DNA from: Devosia sp.
Lineage (GTDB): Bacteria; Pseudomonadota; Alphaproteobacteria; Rhizobiales; Devosiaceae
Assembly (NCBI RefSeq): GCF_017307495.1
Contig: NZ_JAFKHE010000016.1
Span: forward strand, 186,001 to 250,000
DNA: 64,000 nt
Direction of reading: 5' to 3'
Position 1 is the first letter of the stretch. The number at the start of each line of letters is the position of its first letter. The position numbers were made by a program, and so were the translations under genes. The notes under the pieces were generated by a model that was given only the letters and a program-made list of their open reading frames with translations, was not told where the DNA came from and made no database searches. This document shows, in pieces, positions 44,882-53,925 of the stretch.

Positions 44882-45961
44882 ATGCCGAAAGCGTCAGCGG
44901 CACAGCCCCGCAAGCGCCGCGCCAGGTGGATGGTCGCCGGCCTTGCCATAGGCGTCGCTCTCGTGGCCTATGCCTCGGTCATGCGGCCCTGGGAGCCCAA
45001 GCCGCTCGTCGTTCAGGTCGAGACCGTGGCCAAGGGGCCGGTCTCGCAGGTCCTCGCCGTCAACGGACGCGTGGCGGCCAGGCGCAGCGTGGTGCTGCGC
45101 TCCACCGTACAGGCCCGTCTCGTGTCGGTGAGCGCGGATATCGGCGATGCCGTCGTTGCCGGCCAGCTCATCGCGCAGCTCGACGACAGCGAACCGAGGG
45201 CGCAGGTCGAACAGGCCACCGCTGCGCTCGAGGCCGGCAAGGTGCGCCGCGACCAGGCGCGCGCTGTTCTCGAGCGCACGCAGGCCCTCGCGGACAATGT
45301 CACGCGCGCCACCCTCAACGACGCGCAGGCCGAGTTCGATGCTGCCGACCAGGAGGTGTCGAGGCTGCAGGCGTCGCTGGACCAGGCCCGGACGCAGCGC
45401 GACCAATACGCCTTCCGCGCGCCGTTCGACGGGGTCATCCTGTCGCGCGCCGCCGAGGAGGGCCAGATCGTCGATGCCCAGTCGGAGCTGTTCACCCTGG
45501 CCGACACCAGCGAGTTGCTGGTCGAGACCGATGTCGACGAGCTTTATTCGTCGCAGATCCGTACCGGGCTCAAGGCGTTGCTCAAGCCGGCGGGAGTGAC
45601 CCTGCCGCAATGGGGCACGGTGACCTTCGCGGCGCCCACGGTGGATCCGCAGACCGGCGGCCGCGCCATCAAGATCAGCTTCGATGCACCGGTCTCGCTT
45701 CCGATCGGGCTGACGATCAACGTCAACATCGTGGTGGCCGAGAACCCGAGCGCGATCTCGGTTCCGCGCGGTGCCGTCCGGACGGAGGCGACGCGGTCCT
45801 TCGTGTTCGTCGACGACGCCGGCGTCGCGCGCCAGCGCGACGTGACGCTGATCGATTGGCCGGCGGAGCGGCTCGAGATCACCACCGGCCTCGAGGCTGG
45901 CGACCGGGTCATCCTGGAACCCGACAAGGTCAAGCCGGGCCAGGCGGTGGCAGGCAACTGA
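44882..45961 (+). CDS. HlyD/MacA-type periplasmic adaptor
   Basis: 359-residue membrane fusion protein of an ABC exporter. It has an N-terminal basic stretch and one membrane segment (about 17-33), a biotinyl-lipoyl-like region split by a helical hairpin (QATAALEAGKVRRDQARAVL with RTQALADNVTRATLN), and beta-barrel regions with PRGAVRTEATRSFVFVDDAG. AGGAA precedes the ATG at 44882. The next two genes encode the permease and ATPase. No outer membrane channel is present, so an external TolC-type partner is expected. Confidence 0.9.
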   Translation: MPKASAAQPRKRRARWMVAGLAIGVALVAYASVMRPWEPKPLVVQVETVAKGPVSQVLAVNGRVAARRSVVLRSTVQARLVSVSADIGDAVVAGQLIAQLDDSEPRAQVEQATAALEAGKVRRDQARAVLERTQALADNVTRATLNDAQAEFDAADQEVSRLQASLDQARTQRDQYAFRAPFDGVILSRAAEEGQIVDAQSELFTLADTSELLVETDVDELYSSQIRTGLKALLKPAGVTLPQWGTVTFAAPTVDPQTGGRAIKISFDAPVSLPIGLTINVNIVVAENPSAISVPRGAVRTEATRSFVFVDDAGVARQRDVTLIDWPAERLEITTGLEAGDRVILEPDKVKPGQAVAGN

Positions 45962-45962
45962 C

Positions 45963-47171
45963 ATGCCTTTCGTCCTCAAGGTCGCATTCCGCTATCTCAC
46001 GGCAAACAAGAGCCAGACGGCGCTCCTGATCTCGGGCGTGGCCGTCGGCGTGTTCGTCTTCGTGTTCATGAGTGCCCTGATCGGCGGCCTCGCGGTCCTG
46101 CTGGTGCAGCGCACCGTGGGCAACATCTCGCACATCACGATCGAGGCGCCCGATGCCGATGCCGATGCCATCGCCGTCGACAGCCACATCCGGCAGTTGC
46201 TGGTCCGGCAGCGCTCCAGCGCGCAGCGGACCCTGCTGCGCTCGGCGGATGCCTTTGTTCCGCTGATCGAAGCCATGTCGGAGGTGAAGGCGATATCGCC
46301 CCAGGTCGTGGGCAACGGCTTCATGCTCCGCGGCGAGCGTCGCGCCGCCGTGTCAGTGACCGGGGTCGAGCCCGACAAGGTCACGGCCATCGCCGATCTC
46401 GGCAGCCGCCTGACTGCCGGCAGCACCGAACTGACCAGCAGCAACATCGTCCTCGGCCAGAAGCTCGCCGATGACCTCGGCGTGCGAGTGGGGCAAGTGG
46501 TGCGGCTGCGCTCTGACCGCGGCATAGAGCGGTCGTTTCTCGTCGGCGGCCTGTTTGCGGTTGGCGTCGAGGCGCTCGACGGACGGGCCGCCTTCGTCAG
46601 CCTGTCTGCTGCCCGCACCCTGTTCGAGATCCCGCAAGGCCTGTCGCGGATCGAGGTCAAGCTCAACGACGTCTACCAAGCCGACGCGATAGCCCGGCGC
46701 ATTGCGGCCGATACCGGCCTCGACGCCACGCCCTGGACGGCGAACAACGCCCAGCTTCTCGACGGGCTCCGGGCCCAGGCCAGCTCGGGCAACCTGATCA
46801 AGGCCTTCGCCCTCATCACCATCGTCATCGGCGTCGCCAGCGCGCTGTCGCTGTCGACCTACCGGCGCCGCCCCGAGATCGGCATCATGCGGGCGATGGG
46901 CGCCAGCCGCGGCTTCGTCACGCTGGTGTTCATCGTGCAAGGCGCCCTCATCGGCCTCATCGGGGGCCTGCTCGGCACCGGGCTGGGGTATGCCGCCCTT
47001 GCTCCCTTCCCGCCTCCCGAGCTGACCGGATCGGCCGGGTTGCCCATCGACGTTCGCCAGGGGGCCTACGGGCTGGCCCTGCTGCTGACGGTCGTGGCGG
47101 CGACGCTGGCCTCGATCCTGCCCTCGCGCTCGGCGGCGCGCGTCGAGCCCGTCACGGTGATATCGCAATGA
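45963..47171 (+). CDS. ABC exporter permease, MacB/FtsX-like
   Basis: 402-residue permease with a cytoplasmic N-terminus, one membrane segment, a large periplasmic region (MacB-PCD-like, residues about 50-270) and a C-terminal FtsX domain with three further helices (FALITIVIGVASALSLSTYRR then IGIMRAMGASRGFVTLVF). It is the partner of the ATPase encoded next, with a 4-base overlap. Function is probably export of a hydrophobic compound or lipoprotein-like cargo. Confidence 0.9.
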   Translation: MPFVLKVAFRYLTANKSQTALLISGVAVGVFVFVFMSALIGGLAVLLVQRTVGNISHITIEAPDADADAIAVDSHIRQLLVRQRSSAQRTLLRSADAFVPLIEAMSEVKAISPQVVGNGFMLRGERRAAVSVTGVEPDKVTAIADLGSRLTAGSTELTSSNIVLGQKLADDLGVRVGQVVRLRSDRGIERSFLVGGLFAVGVEALDGRAAFVSLSAARTLFEIPQGLSRIEVKLNDVYQADAIARRIAADTGLDATPWTANNAQLLDGLRAQASSGNLIKAFALITIVIGVASALSLSTYRRRPEIGIMRAMGASRGFVTLVFIVQGALIGLIGGLLGTGLGYAALAPFPPPELTGSAGLPIDVRQGAYGLALLLTVVAATLASILPSRSAARVEPVTVISQ

Positions 47172-47848
47172 GTGCCGCGCCCGTGCTTGTGGTCAGCGAC
47201 CTGGTCAAGACCTTCCGCGAGGGCGCCGTGGAAACGCCGGTGCTGAAGGGCGTGAACATGACCCTGGCCGAGGGCGAGCTGTGCGCGCTGCTCGGGCCGT
47301 CCGGTTCCGGCAAATCGACGCTGCTGACCATTCTGGGCACGCTGGCGCGCCCCACGTCCGGCTCGCACGTCATGCTCGGCCGCGACCTGACGTCGGCCAG
47401 CGACGCCGAACTGACGGAATTTCGCAACGCCCATATCGGCTTCGTGTTCCAGTTCCACCATCTCCTGCCCGATTTCACCGCGCTCGAGAACGTCGTCTTT
47501 CCGGCGGCGCTGCGCGATGGACGCGAGACGGCACGGGCGCGGGACCGGGCCCGGGAACTGCTGGCGCGCGTCGGGCTCGAATCCCGGGTCGACTACCGGG
47601 CGACGCAGCTGTCCGGCGGCCAGAAGCAGCGGGTCGCCATCGCGCGCGCCCTGATGAACCGCCCCGAACTGGTGCTGGCCGACGAGCCGACCGGCAGCCT
47701 CGACAAGGACTCGGCGCGGCAGGTGCTCGACCTCATCGCCGAAATCAGCCAGGCGGAGCGCACCAGCTACCTGATCTCCACCCATGACGACACGGTCGCC
47801 GCAAGGTGCCGCCGGCAAGTGCGCCTGGACAACGGGGCTGTGGTGTAG
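47168..47848 (+). CDS. ABC exporter ATPase, LolD/MacB-like
   Basis: 226-residue ATP-binding subunit. Walker [18 protein letters not shown], signature [15 protein letters not shown] and Walker [13 protein letters not shown] are intact, and [18 protein letters not shown] is the characteristic LolD/MacB Q-loop segment. It pairs with the FtsX-type permease. Because the adaptor is HlyD-like, the set is best read as a MacAB-like tripartite exporter lacking its outer membrane component. Confidence 0.92.
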   Translation: MSAAPVLVVSDLVKTFREGAVETPVLKGVNMTLAEGELCALLGPSGSGKSTLLTILGTLARPTSGSHVMLGRDLTSASDAELTEFRNAHIGFVFQFHHLLPDFTALENVVFPAALRDGRETARARDRARELLARVGLESRVDYRATQLSGGQKQRVAIARALMNRPELVLADEPTGSLDKDSARQVLDLIAEISQAERTSYLISTHDDTVAARCRRQVRLDNGAVV

Positions 47849-47910
47849 GTCCCGCATCGCCCTCGCCGCCCTCTTCGGTTCCCGGTCGAACGGCAAGGAC
47901 GCGCACAATG

Positions 47911-47939
47911 AAAAACCCCGACCTCGCGAGAGGCCGGGG
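47911..47939 (-). terminator. Rho-independent terminator after tRNA-Pro
   Basis: On the minus strand the stem CCCCGGCCTC and GAGGTCGGGG around TCGC is followed by TTTTT (47911-47915). It lies 6 bases past the encoded CCA end of tRNA-Pro. Confidence 0.85.
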
Positions 47940-47944
47940 CTCAA

Positions 47945-48021
47945 TGGTCGGAGTAGCGTGATTCGAACACGCGACCCCCTGCTCCCGAAGCAGGTGCGCT
48001 ACCAGGCTGCGCTATACTCCG
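47945..48021 (-). tRNA. tRNA-Pro (anticodon CGG)
   Basis: Cloverleaf with acceptor stem CGGAGTA and TACTCCG, D-arm GCGCAGCCTGGTAGCGC, anticodon arm CCTGC-TTCGGGA-GCAGG giving anticodon CGG, and T-arm CGTGTTCGAATCACG. The 3' CCA is encoded. It reads right to left. Confidence 0.95.
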
Positions 48022-48192
48022 TCAGGTTGCCGGCTGGCGTCCCGCCACGCTGGGGAAAGCAAGACTTTCCCGGCAGGCGGCCAGCGGCTGCGAGCGCGTT
48101 ATAGACTCGCTCCCCAACCAACTCAAGCGCCTAACTGCGCCCTTTTTCGATCGGTTGCGTCAGCATTGTGAAGCGTGTAGGTACGCGCCCGT

Positions 48193-48267
<75 letters not shown>

Positions 48268-48365
48268 GTCTCCCAGTGCATCGCCGCCAAAGCCCCTGAT
48301 TTCCGGGAGCCTTGTGTCTGCCCTCACCAGCCGGAGGGGCGGCGCGGGCGTGGCCCGCACCTCGA

Positions 48366-48575
48366 TCAGGCGTGGGGGCGAAGCACGTCGCGGATTGCGG
48401 CTTCGGCGGCCTCGACGGTATCGAACACCTTGCCGTCCGCGGCGAAGGCGTCGAGCTTGACGGCGAGGAAGCGATAACCGTCGGCGTGCGCGACCAGGAC
48501 GCCCTTGGGCTCGCCGTCGATATCGACGGCTATGGGCTTTGCGCCATGTGGCTTCTCGAAACGGGCATGCTGCAT
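48366..48575 (-). CDS. Small conserved-looking protein of unknown function
   Basis: 69-residue protein with a consistent beta-alpha pattern (KPIAVDIDGEPKGVLVAHADG, then RFLAVKLDAFAADGKVFDTVEAAEAAIRDVL). GGAGG precedes the ATG at 48575 by 6 bases, and codon use is GC-ending, so it looks real. I do not recognise the family. It ends facing tRNA-Gln. Confidence 0.6.
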   Translation of the reverse strand: MQHARFEKPHGAKPIAVDIDGEPKGVLVAHADGYRFLAVKLDAFAADGKVFDTVEAAEAAIRDVLRPHA

Positions 48576-48652
48576 GGAATACCTCCATTCGGCACGTCTG
48601 GGTGGACGGCCGGGGTGTTAGCGGAACTCTGAGACGAACAGGTGACGGCAGG

Positions 48653-48745
48653 TCACATTCGTTTGGTTCGGCGACACCCTACGGAGCGGCGTACCCATTT
48701 ACCGATGGTTCCGGTTTGGAGAGTGGTGCGAATAGCGATGTGCAT
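48653..48745 (-). CDS. Possible 30-residue small protein
   Basis: Short frame of 30 codons, MHIAIRTTLQTGTIGKWVRR then SVGCRRTKRM, with a very good ribosome site GGAAGGAGACGAAAATG. It is basic with one possible amphipathic stretch. No homology can be judged at this length, so the call rests on the start signal alone. Confidence 0.3.
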   Translation of the reverse strand: MHIAIRTTLQTGTIGKWVRRSVGCRRTKRM

Positions 48746-49229
48746 TTTCGTCTCCTTCCGGCGGCCAGTGGCCTGGGTGATTCCAATGCGGGGAGCATGC
48801 CTCCGCCCCCGCAGCTTTTTCATGGCCAAGTCGTGTCGGCCACTCGACTCTTCTAGGGCAGCGACGCCCGCCGGTCCATCCCGCTTTCGTCGCCCCCGCA
48901 GATGTCGAGCAAGATAGGGAGCGCAGCGGCCTCGCGCCAGACCGCGGCGTTCCAAAATGTTTGGATGGAAGCGGAATTTCGTGCCCGCCGGGATCGGCGG
49001 CGCGCAATGGCAGGGGCTGCCAGGGCCGGTCCTGGCCCCGCGAAGCGAACGCGTTGCGCCAGGTGGCGCCGCTTCCGACGAAAGTCTAGCGATGGCGTGA
49101 ACGCCCGGACTTCCCGCCCTGCAATCGATTGCATAAGCTGTTGCGCTGAACTCGGGCGGACCATGGGCTACACCTCAGGTGTTGGCGGACCTCGGGAGCA
49201 GGCCCCTATCCCGACGGGAGGACCACCAC
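48746..49229. other. Gene-free stretch upstream of the second LacI gene
   Basis: About 480 bases without a credible coding region on either strand. It holds the operator palindrome at 49120-49133 and presumably the promoter of the LacI gene. I saw no other structured element. Confidence 0.55.
49120..49133. promoter_or_regulatory. LacI-type operator before second LacI gene
   Basis: Perfect 14-bp palindrome TGCAATCGATTGCA with central CG, 97 bases upstream of the chosen start. It is probably bound by the LacI protein encoded just downstream. Confidence 0.75.
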
Positions 49230-50294
49230 TTGGCCGAGAGCGAAACGCGCGACACGAAGCGCGGCAGGATTCCTGTCCCGCAGCCCCGCCCCGGCCGCAG
49301 GCCGAGCGGCAAGCCGACGCTGCGCACCATCGCGGAAATGACCGGGCTCGCCATCACCACGATTTCGCGCGCCCTCAACAATGCGCCCGAGCTCAGCGAC
49401 GAGACCCGCATCCGGGTGCAGAAGATCGCCGCCGAGATCGGCTATGTGCCGGACCGCACGGCGCTCAGGCTCAAGACCGGGCGTACCAATGTCATCGCGC
49501 TGATGCTCGATCCGCACGACGAGATCCTCGGCTTCGGCCAATCCATGGTGTCGGGGCTGACCGCGGCGCTCGCTGGCACGAGCTATCACCTGGTGATCAC
49601 CCCGAGCGCCCGCAGCGCCCGCCCGATCGATCCCATCCTCTACGTGCTGCGCAACAAGGCGGCGGACGGGGTGATCTTCTCGCGCATCGAGCCCCATGAC
49701 GACCGGGTGAAGCTGCTGATCGAGGAAGGCTTCCCCTTCGTCTCGCATGGCCGCACGGCCTTCCCCGCGCCGCACCCCTATGTCGACTACGACAACCATG
49801 CCTTCGCCCATCACGCAGTGATGCGCCTGAAGGCCAAGGGCTGCCGCAAGGTGACGATCATCCTGCCGCCGATGCGGTTCAGCTTCGGCCATCACCTCAG
49901 GGACGGGTTCATGCAGGCCGTCGGCGCGGCCGGGCTCGACTGGGAGATCATGGCCGGAGCGACGCTCGACAACACCGCCGAGGAAATCCGGCTGGCGGTG
50001 ATGCGGCGCGTCGGCGAGCCGGCTCCCCCCGACGGCTTCGTGTGCACCGGCGACGCCGCGGCGCTGGCGGTGATGGCCGGGCTCACCGATGCCGGCCGCC
50101 GGATCGGCACGGACGTCCAGGTGGTGGCCAAGCAGACCTCGGGCATCTTCAGCCTGGTGCGACCACAGGTCGACACCATCTTCGAGGACACCGCGCTCGC
50201 CGGCCAGCAGGCGGGCGAGCTGCTGCTCCGCCGCATCCAGGGCGAAGCGCCGGAGACCCTGCAGATCCTGCACCAGCCGGAACTGTGGTTCTGA
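49230..50294 (+). CDS. LacI-family transcriptional regulator 2
   Basis: 354-residue regulator with an Arg/Pro-rich N-terminal tail before the helix-turn-helix PTLRTIAEMTGLAITTISRALNN in pieces (LRTIAEMTGLAITTISRA), hinge GYVPDRTALRLKTGRT, and a sugar-binding-protein-like domain (GLTAALAGTSYHLVITP, DGVIFSRIEP, VVAKQTSGIF). The start is the TTG at 49230, 8 bases after GGGAGG; an ATG-like upstream frame would extend it but without a ribosome site. Effector unknown. It is followed by a palindromic repeat and a convergent aldo/keto reductase. Confidence 0.9.
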   Translation: MAESETRDTKRGRIPVPQPRPGRRPSGKPTLRTIAEMTGLAITTISRALNNAPELSDETRIRVQKIAAEIGYVPDRTALRLKTGRTNVIALMLDPHDEILGFGQSMVSGLTAALAGTSYHLVITPSARSARPIDPILYVLRNKAADGVIFSRIEPHDDRVKLLIEEGFPFVSHGRTAFPAPHPYVDYDNHAFAHHAVMRLKAKGCRKVTIILPPMRFSFGHHLRDGFMQAVGAAGLDWEIMAGATLDNTAEEIRLAVMRRVGEPAPPDGFVCTGDAAALAVMAGLTDAGRRIGTDVQVVAKQTSGIFSLVRPQVDTIFEDTALAGQQAGELLLRRIQGEAPETLQILHQPELWF

Positions 50295-50302
50295 GGGGCG
50301 AC

Positions 50303-50399
50303 TCCCCTCCTCCTTGAGGGGAGGGGTTGGGGGCGGGGGTGCGTCGGCGATCCCCGAACTACCCCCTCCTGCGATCCCTCCCCGCAAGGGGGAGGGAGG
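50303..50399. repeat. GC-rich palindromic repeat, family 1 copy c
   Basis: CCCCTCCTCCTTGAGGGGAG on the left and CCCTCCCCGCAAGGGGGAGG on the right, inverted around a 50-base centre. It lies between the second lacI gene and the convergent reductase. Confidence 0.8.
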
Positions 50400-50404
50400 T
50401 CCGC

Positions 50405-51436
50405 CTACCGTCCGCCCTCGATCTTGCGGTGCCGCTGGTTGACGCCGCCCTTGCCATAGGGGTAGTCGGCCTGCACCGGCGCGCTGGCCTCGGTGAGGCG
50501 CTCGGCGATCTCGGCCGGCAGCCTCAGGTCGGCGGCGGCGAGGTTGTCGGCGAGCTGTACGCGGCTGCGGGCGCCCAGGATCACCGAGCTCACCGCCGGC
50601 CGGTCGGCGACCCAGGCGAGCGCGACCTGCGCCATCGACTTGCCGAGCGCGATCGACGCCTCCTCGAGCGCGCCGATGATGCGCCAGGTGCGCTCGTCGG
50701 AATTGCGCGGGCCATAGGATTCCTGGCCGCGATTGGGATTCTCGCCGAGCCGGGTGGCGCCCGTCGGCAGTTCGTCGCGCTTGTACTTGCCGGTGAGCCA
50801 GCCACCGCCGAGCGGCGACCAGGGCAGCAGCCCGATACTGGCGTCGAGCGCCGCCGGGACGATCTCGTGCTCGATGTCGCGCACCAAGAGGTTGTAGTGC
50901 GGCTGCAGCGTGATCGGCGGGGCGAGGTTGCCGATCCTGGCCAGGAACACCGCCTTGGTCAGCTGCCAGCCGATGAAGTTGGAAAAGCCGTAATAGGCGA
51001 TCTTGCCGTTGCGGATCGCGTCGTCGAGGAAGCGCAGCGTCTCCTCGAGCGGGGTCAGCGCGTCGAAGGCATGCATCTGGTAGAGGTCGATATGGTCGAC
51101 GCCGAGCCGGCGCAGCGAGGCGTCGAGCGCCTGGCCGAGATGCCGTCGCGAAAGACCAGCCTCGTTCGGGCCGGTGCCCATCGGGAAGCGGCCCTTGGTG
51201 GTGATCATCACCTGCCTTGCCGCCTCGGGCCGGGCCTTGAGCCAGCGCCCGACGATCTCCTCCGACGTGCCGGCCGAGTAGACATCGGCAGTGTCGAGCA
51301 GATTGCCGCCGGCGGCGACATAGTCGTCCATGAGCGCGAAGGAGGTCGCCTCGTCCGCCTCGGCGCCGAAGGTCATGGTGCCCAGCGTCTGGCTCGAAAC
51401 GACGGCACCGCTGTTGCCGAGCTTGCGATACTGCAT
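50405..51436 (-). CDS. Aldo/keto reductase 1
   Basis: 343-residue NADPH-dependent oxidoreductase of the AKR superfamily. The substrate and catalytic segments are LLDTADVYSAGTSEEIVGRWL near residue 45-65 with the Asp-Tyr pair, TTKGRFPMG with the lysine and DLYQMHAFD with the histidine; SSVILGARS and the C-terminal QLADNL segment bind the cofactor. A LacI-like palindrome lies 15 bases before the ATG (51436). Substrate unknown. Confidence 0.92.
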   Translation of the reverse strand: MQYRKLGNSGAVVSSQTLGTMTFGAEADEATSFALMDDYVAAGGNLLDTADVYSAGTSEEIVGRWLKARPEAARQVMITTKGRFPMGTGPNEAGLSRRHLGQALDASLRRLGVDHIDLYQMHAFDALTPLEETLRFLDDAIRNGKIAYYGFSNFIGWQLTKAVFLARIGNLAPPITLQPHYNLLVRDIEHEIVPAALDASIGLLPWSPLGGGWLTGKYKRDELPTGATRLGENPNRGQESYGPRNSDERTWRIIGALEEASIALGKSMAQVALAWVADRPAVSSVILGARSRVQLADNLAAADLRLPAEIAERLTEASAPVQADYPYGKGGVNQRHRKIEGGR

Positions 51437-51450
51437 GATGGGTCCTCCGC

Positions 51451-51464
51451 TTGAATCGCTTCAA
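51451..51464. promoter_or_regulatory. LacI-like operator before aldo/keto reductase 1
   Basis: TTGAATCGCTTCAA, 5-bp arms TTGAA and TTCAA around TCGC with one mismatch in the inner pair. It lies 15 bases upstream of the reductase start. The palindrome differs from TGCAATCGATTGCA but shares its length and central CG, so binding by the neighbouring LacI protein is plausible, not shown. Confidence 0.5.
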
Positions 51465-51580
51465 CCCGGTGTACCGCGCCGGCCGAGAGACGTCGAGTCG
51501 AACATCGGTGGATGGCGATGATGAGATGAGGGCGAAGTCGAGCGGCGTCTCCGCCACATCCATGCCCGCCGTGCCTCACG

Positions 51581-51660
51581 GTGTCGTTCCCGCGAAAGCG
51601 GGAACCTCTGTTTGCGGAGTGTGCGGCCAAACGGAGATCCCCGCTTTCGCGCGGATGCCC
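51581..51660. repeat. Palindromic repeat, family 3 copy c
   Basis: Arms GTTCCCGCGAAAGCGGGAAC and GATCCCCGCTTTCGCGCGGA are inverted around a 40-base spacer and closely match the element at 11110-11194. Confidence 0.75.
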
Positions 51661-51710
51661 CGGTGGTGCTGGAGAGACGAGTGAAAGAAGGGCGACGCTT
51701 CGCGCGGTCC

Positions 51711-53516
51711 CTACCCCTCGATCTCTTCGCGCAAAGCCTCGAGCTCGAGCCACTGGTCCTCGGCCCTGCCGAGCGCCGCCTGGGCGTCGGCGAGCGCCTT
51801 CGACTTGTCGCCGAACGCCTTGGGATCGCGGACATAGAGGCTGCCGTCGGCAAGGGCGGCGTTCAGCTTTGCAATCTCGGCCTCGAGCCGCGCCATTTCC
51901 TTGGGCAGGGTTTCGAGCGCGTGCTTCTGCTTGAAGCTGAGCTTCTGCTTCGGCGCCGGGGGCGGGGGCGCAACGACCGCCTTGCTGGCCTTCGGCTTCT
52001 GTGCCGCATCGGGCCTGGTGACGCCGTAGCCGCGCTGGGTGACCATGTCGGAATAGCCGCCCGGATACTCGGTCCAGCGCCCGCCGCCGTCGGCGACGAT
52101 CACCGAGGTGGCGACGCGGTCGAGGAAGTCGCGGTCGTGGCTGACGACGATCACCGTGCCCGGGTAGTCGCCGAGCATCTCCTGCAGCAGGTCGAGGGTC
52201 TCGAGGTCGAGATCGTTGGTTGGCTCGTCGAGCACCAGGACGTTGGAGGGCAGCGCCAGGACGCGCGCCAGCACCAGCCGGCCGCGCTCGCCGCCCGAGA
52301 GCTTGGAGACGACGGTGCCGGCCTGTTCCGGGGTGAACAGGAAGTCCTTGAGATAGCCCATGAAGTGCTTCGGCTGCCCGTTGATCACCAGCGTGTCCGA
52401 GCCGCCGCCGGTCACGGCTTCCTTGAGCGTCATGTCGCTGGAGAGCGAAGCGCGGCGCTGGTCGAGGCTGGCGAGCTCGAGGTTGGCGCCCAGCCGCACC
52501 GTGCCGCTGTCGGGGGCGAGCTCGCCGGTCAACAGCTTGATCAGCGTCGTCTTGCCGGCGCCGTTCGGCCCGATGATGCCGACGCGGTCGCCGCGGATGA
52601 TGCGAGTGGTGAAGTCGTCGACGATGAGCTTGTCGCCGAAGGCCTTGGAGATGCCCTTGGCTTCCATCACCAGCTTGCCCGAGGTCTCGCCCTCGGCCAC
52701 CGAGATCTTCACCTCGCCGACCGAGCGCTTCAGGTCGCGCCGCTCCTGGCGCAGGTTGAACAGGCCTTCGAGGCGGCGGACGTTGCGCTTGCGCCGGGCG
52801 GTGACGCCATAAGTCAGCCAGTGCTCCTCGCGCACGATCTGGCGATCGAGCTTGTGGCGGGCAGTCTCTTCCTCCTCCAGCACCTGGTCGCGCCATTCCT
52901 CGAAGCTGCCGAAGCCGCGATCGAGGCGGCGCGCGGTGCCGCGGTCGAGCCAGACGGTCGCGCGGGTCAGATCGGCAAGGAAGCGCCGGTCGTGGCTGAT
53001 GATGACGAGGGCCGAGCGGATCGAGGCCAGCTCGCTTTCGAGCCACTCGATGGCCGGCAGGTCGAGATGGTTGGTCGGCTCGTCGAGCAGGATGATATCG
53101 GGCTCCGGCGCCAGCACGCGGGCCAGCGCGGCGCGGCGCGCCTCGCCGCCGGACAGGCGCGACGGCTCCTCGGCACCGCTGAGGCCGAGATGGTTGAGCA
53201 GGTAGGTGGCGCGATAATGGTCGTCGCCGGCCTCGAGCCCCGCCTCGACATAGCTCAGCACATTGGGGAAGCCGCTGAGGTCGGGCTCCTGCGGCAGGTA
53301 GCGGATGGTGGCGCCGGGCTGCAGGAAGCGACGGCCGGAATCGGGCTCGATCTCGCCGGCGGCGATCTTCAATAGCGTCGACTTGCCCGAGCCGTTACGC
53401 CCGACCAGGGCCACCTTCTCGCCCGGCAGCAGCGACAGTTCTGCCCCCTCCAGCAGCTCGGTCGAGCCGAGGCGAAGGCGGATATCCTGCAGGAAGAGAA
53501 TGGGCGCTGCGACCAT
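51711..53516 (-). CDS. uup: ABC-F family ATPase, Uup-like
   Basis: 601-residue soluble protein with two ABC modules and no membrane segment. The first module has [27 protein letters not shown] and DEPTNHLDL; the second has GPNGAGKTTLIK, LSGGERGRLVLARVL and DEPTNDLDL. A linker and a C-terminal coiled-coil of about 80 residues (LPKEMARLEAEIAKL) follow a Pro/Ala/Lys-rich stretch, which is the Uup arrangement rather than EttA's. Such proteins act on ribosomes or in DNA transactions. The ATG at 53516 has a weak ribosome site. Confidence 0.92.
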   Translation of the reverse strand: MVAAPILFLQDIRLRLGSTELLEGAELSLLPGEKVALVGRNGSGKSTLLKIAAGEIEPDSGRRFLQPGATIRYLPQEPDLSGFPNVLSYVEAGLEAGDDHYRATYLLNHLGLSGAEEPSRLSGGEARRAALARVLAPEPDIILLDEPTNHLDLPAIEWLESELASIRSALVIISHDRRFLADLTRATVWLDRGTARRLDRGFGSFEEWRDQVLEEEETARHKLDRQIVREEHWLTYGVTARRKRNVRRLEGLFNLRQERRDLKRSVGEVKISVAEGETSGKLVMEAKGISKAFGDKLIVDDFTTRIIRGDRVGIIGPNGAGKTTLIKLLTGELAPDSGTVRLGANLELASLDQRRASLSSDMTLKEAVTGGGSDTLVINGQPKHFMGYLKDFLFTPEQAGTVVSKLSGGERGRLVLARVLALPSNVLVLDEPTNDLDLETLDLLQEMLGDYPGTVIVVSHDRDFLDRVATSVIVADGGGRWTEYPGGYSDMVTQRGYGVTRPDAAQKPKASKAVVAPPPPAPKQKLSFKQKHALETLPKEMARLEAEIAKLNAALADGSLYVRDPKAFGDKSKALADAQAALGRAEDQWLELEALREEIEG

Positions 53517-53925
53517 GGGCAATCGGTCCGGGTACGGGGTCGGGGGCATAGAGCATGTCGCCGCCCCCAGATCAACGCGACCGACTCGCGCCGGCGGCAC
53601 AGGATCGCTGAACCGTGGCTGAAAGGGCGCGTCAGTCGGCGTTCAAGCTTGCGCAGGCATGGGTCTGGTGAACCCAAGCGGGTTCACGACGTCGATACGT
53701 GGCCAGGGGCCTCACCCGCCCCCCGCAGGTTCCTGGCCCCGTGCGGCGCTACCGAATTGCAGGTTCCGCCGCACCGGTTGAAAGCGTCCCTCCGGGTCGG
53801 GATGTGTGCGGTGAAGAGGGCGGGTGCCGGACTTCTGGAGTCGGTCCGGCATCCGTCTTGCCCATTGCCATGTCCCGACTTTCGCCACCCACTCGGGATG
53901 CGAGCGGCGGCCCTGGCGAGCTGGC
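53517..53925. other. Gene-free stretch with a hairpin
   Basis: About 410 bases between uup and rirA that hold no credible gene. At 53668-53687 GTGAACCC and GGGTTCAC form a perfect 8-bp stem with a 4-base loop; it could be an operator or a terminator-like element without a T tract. I saw nothing else. Confidence 0.5.
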
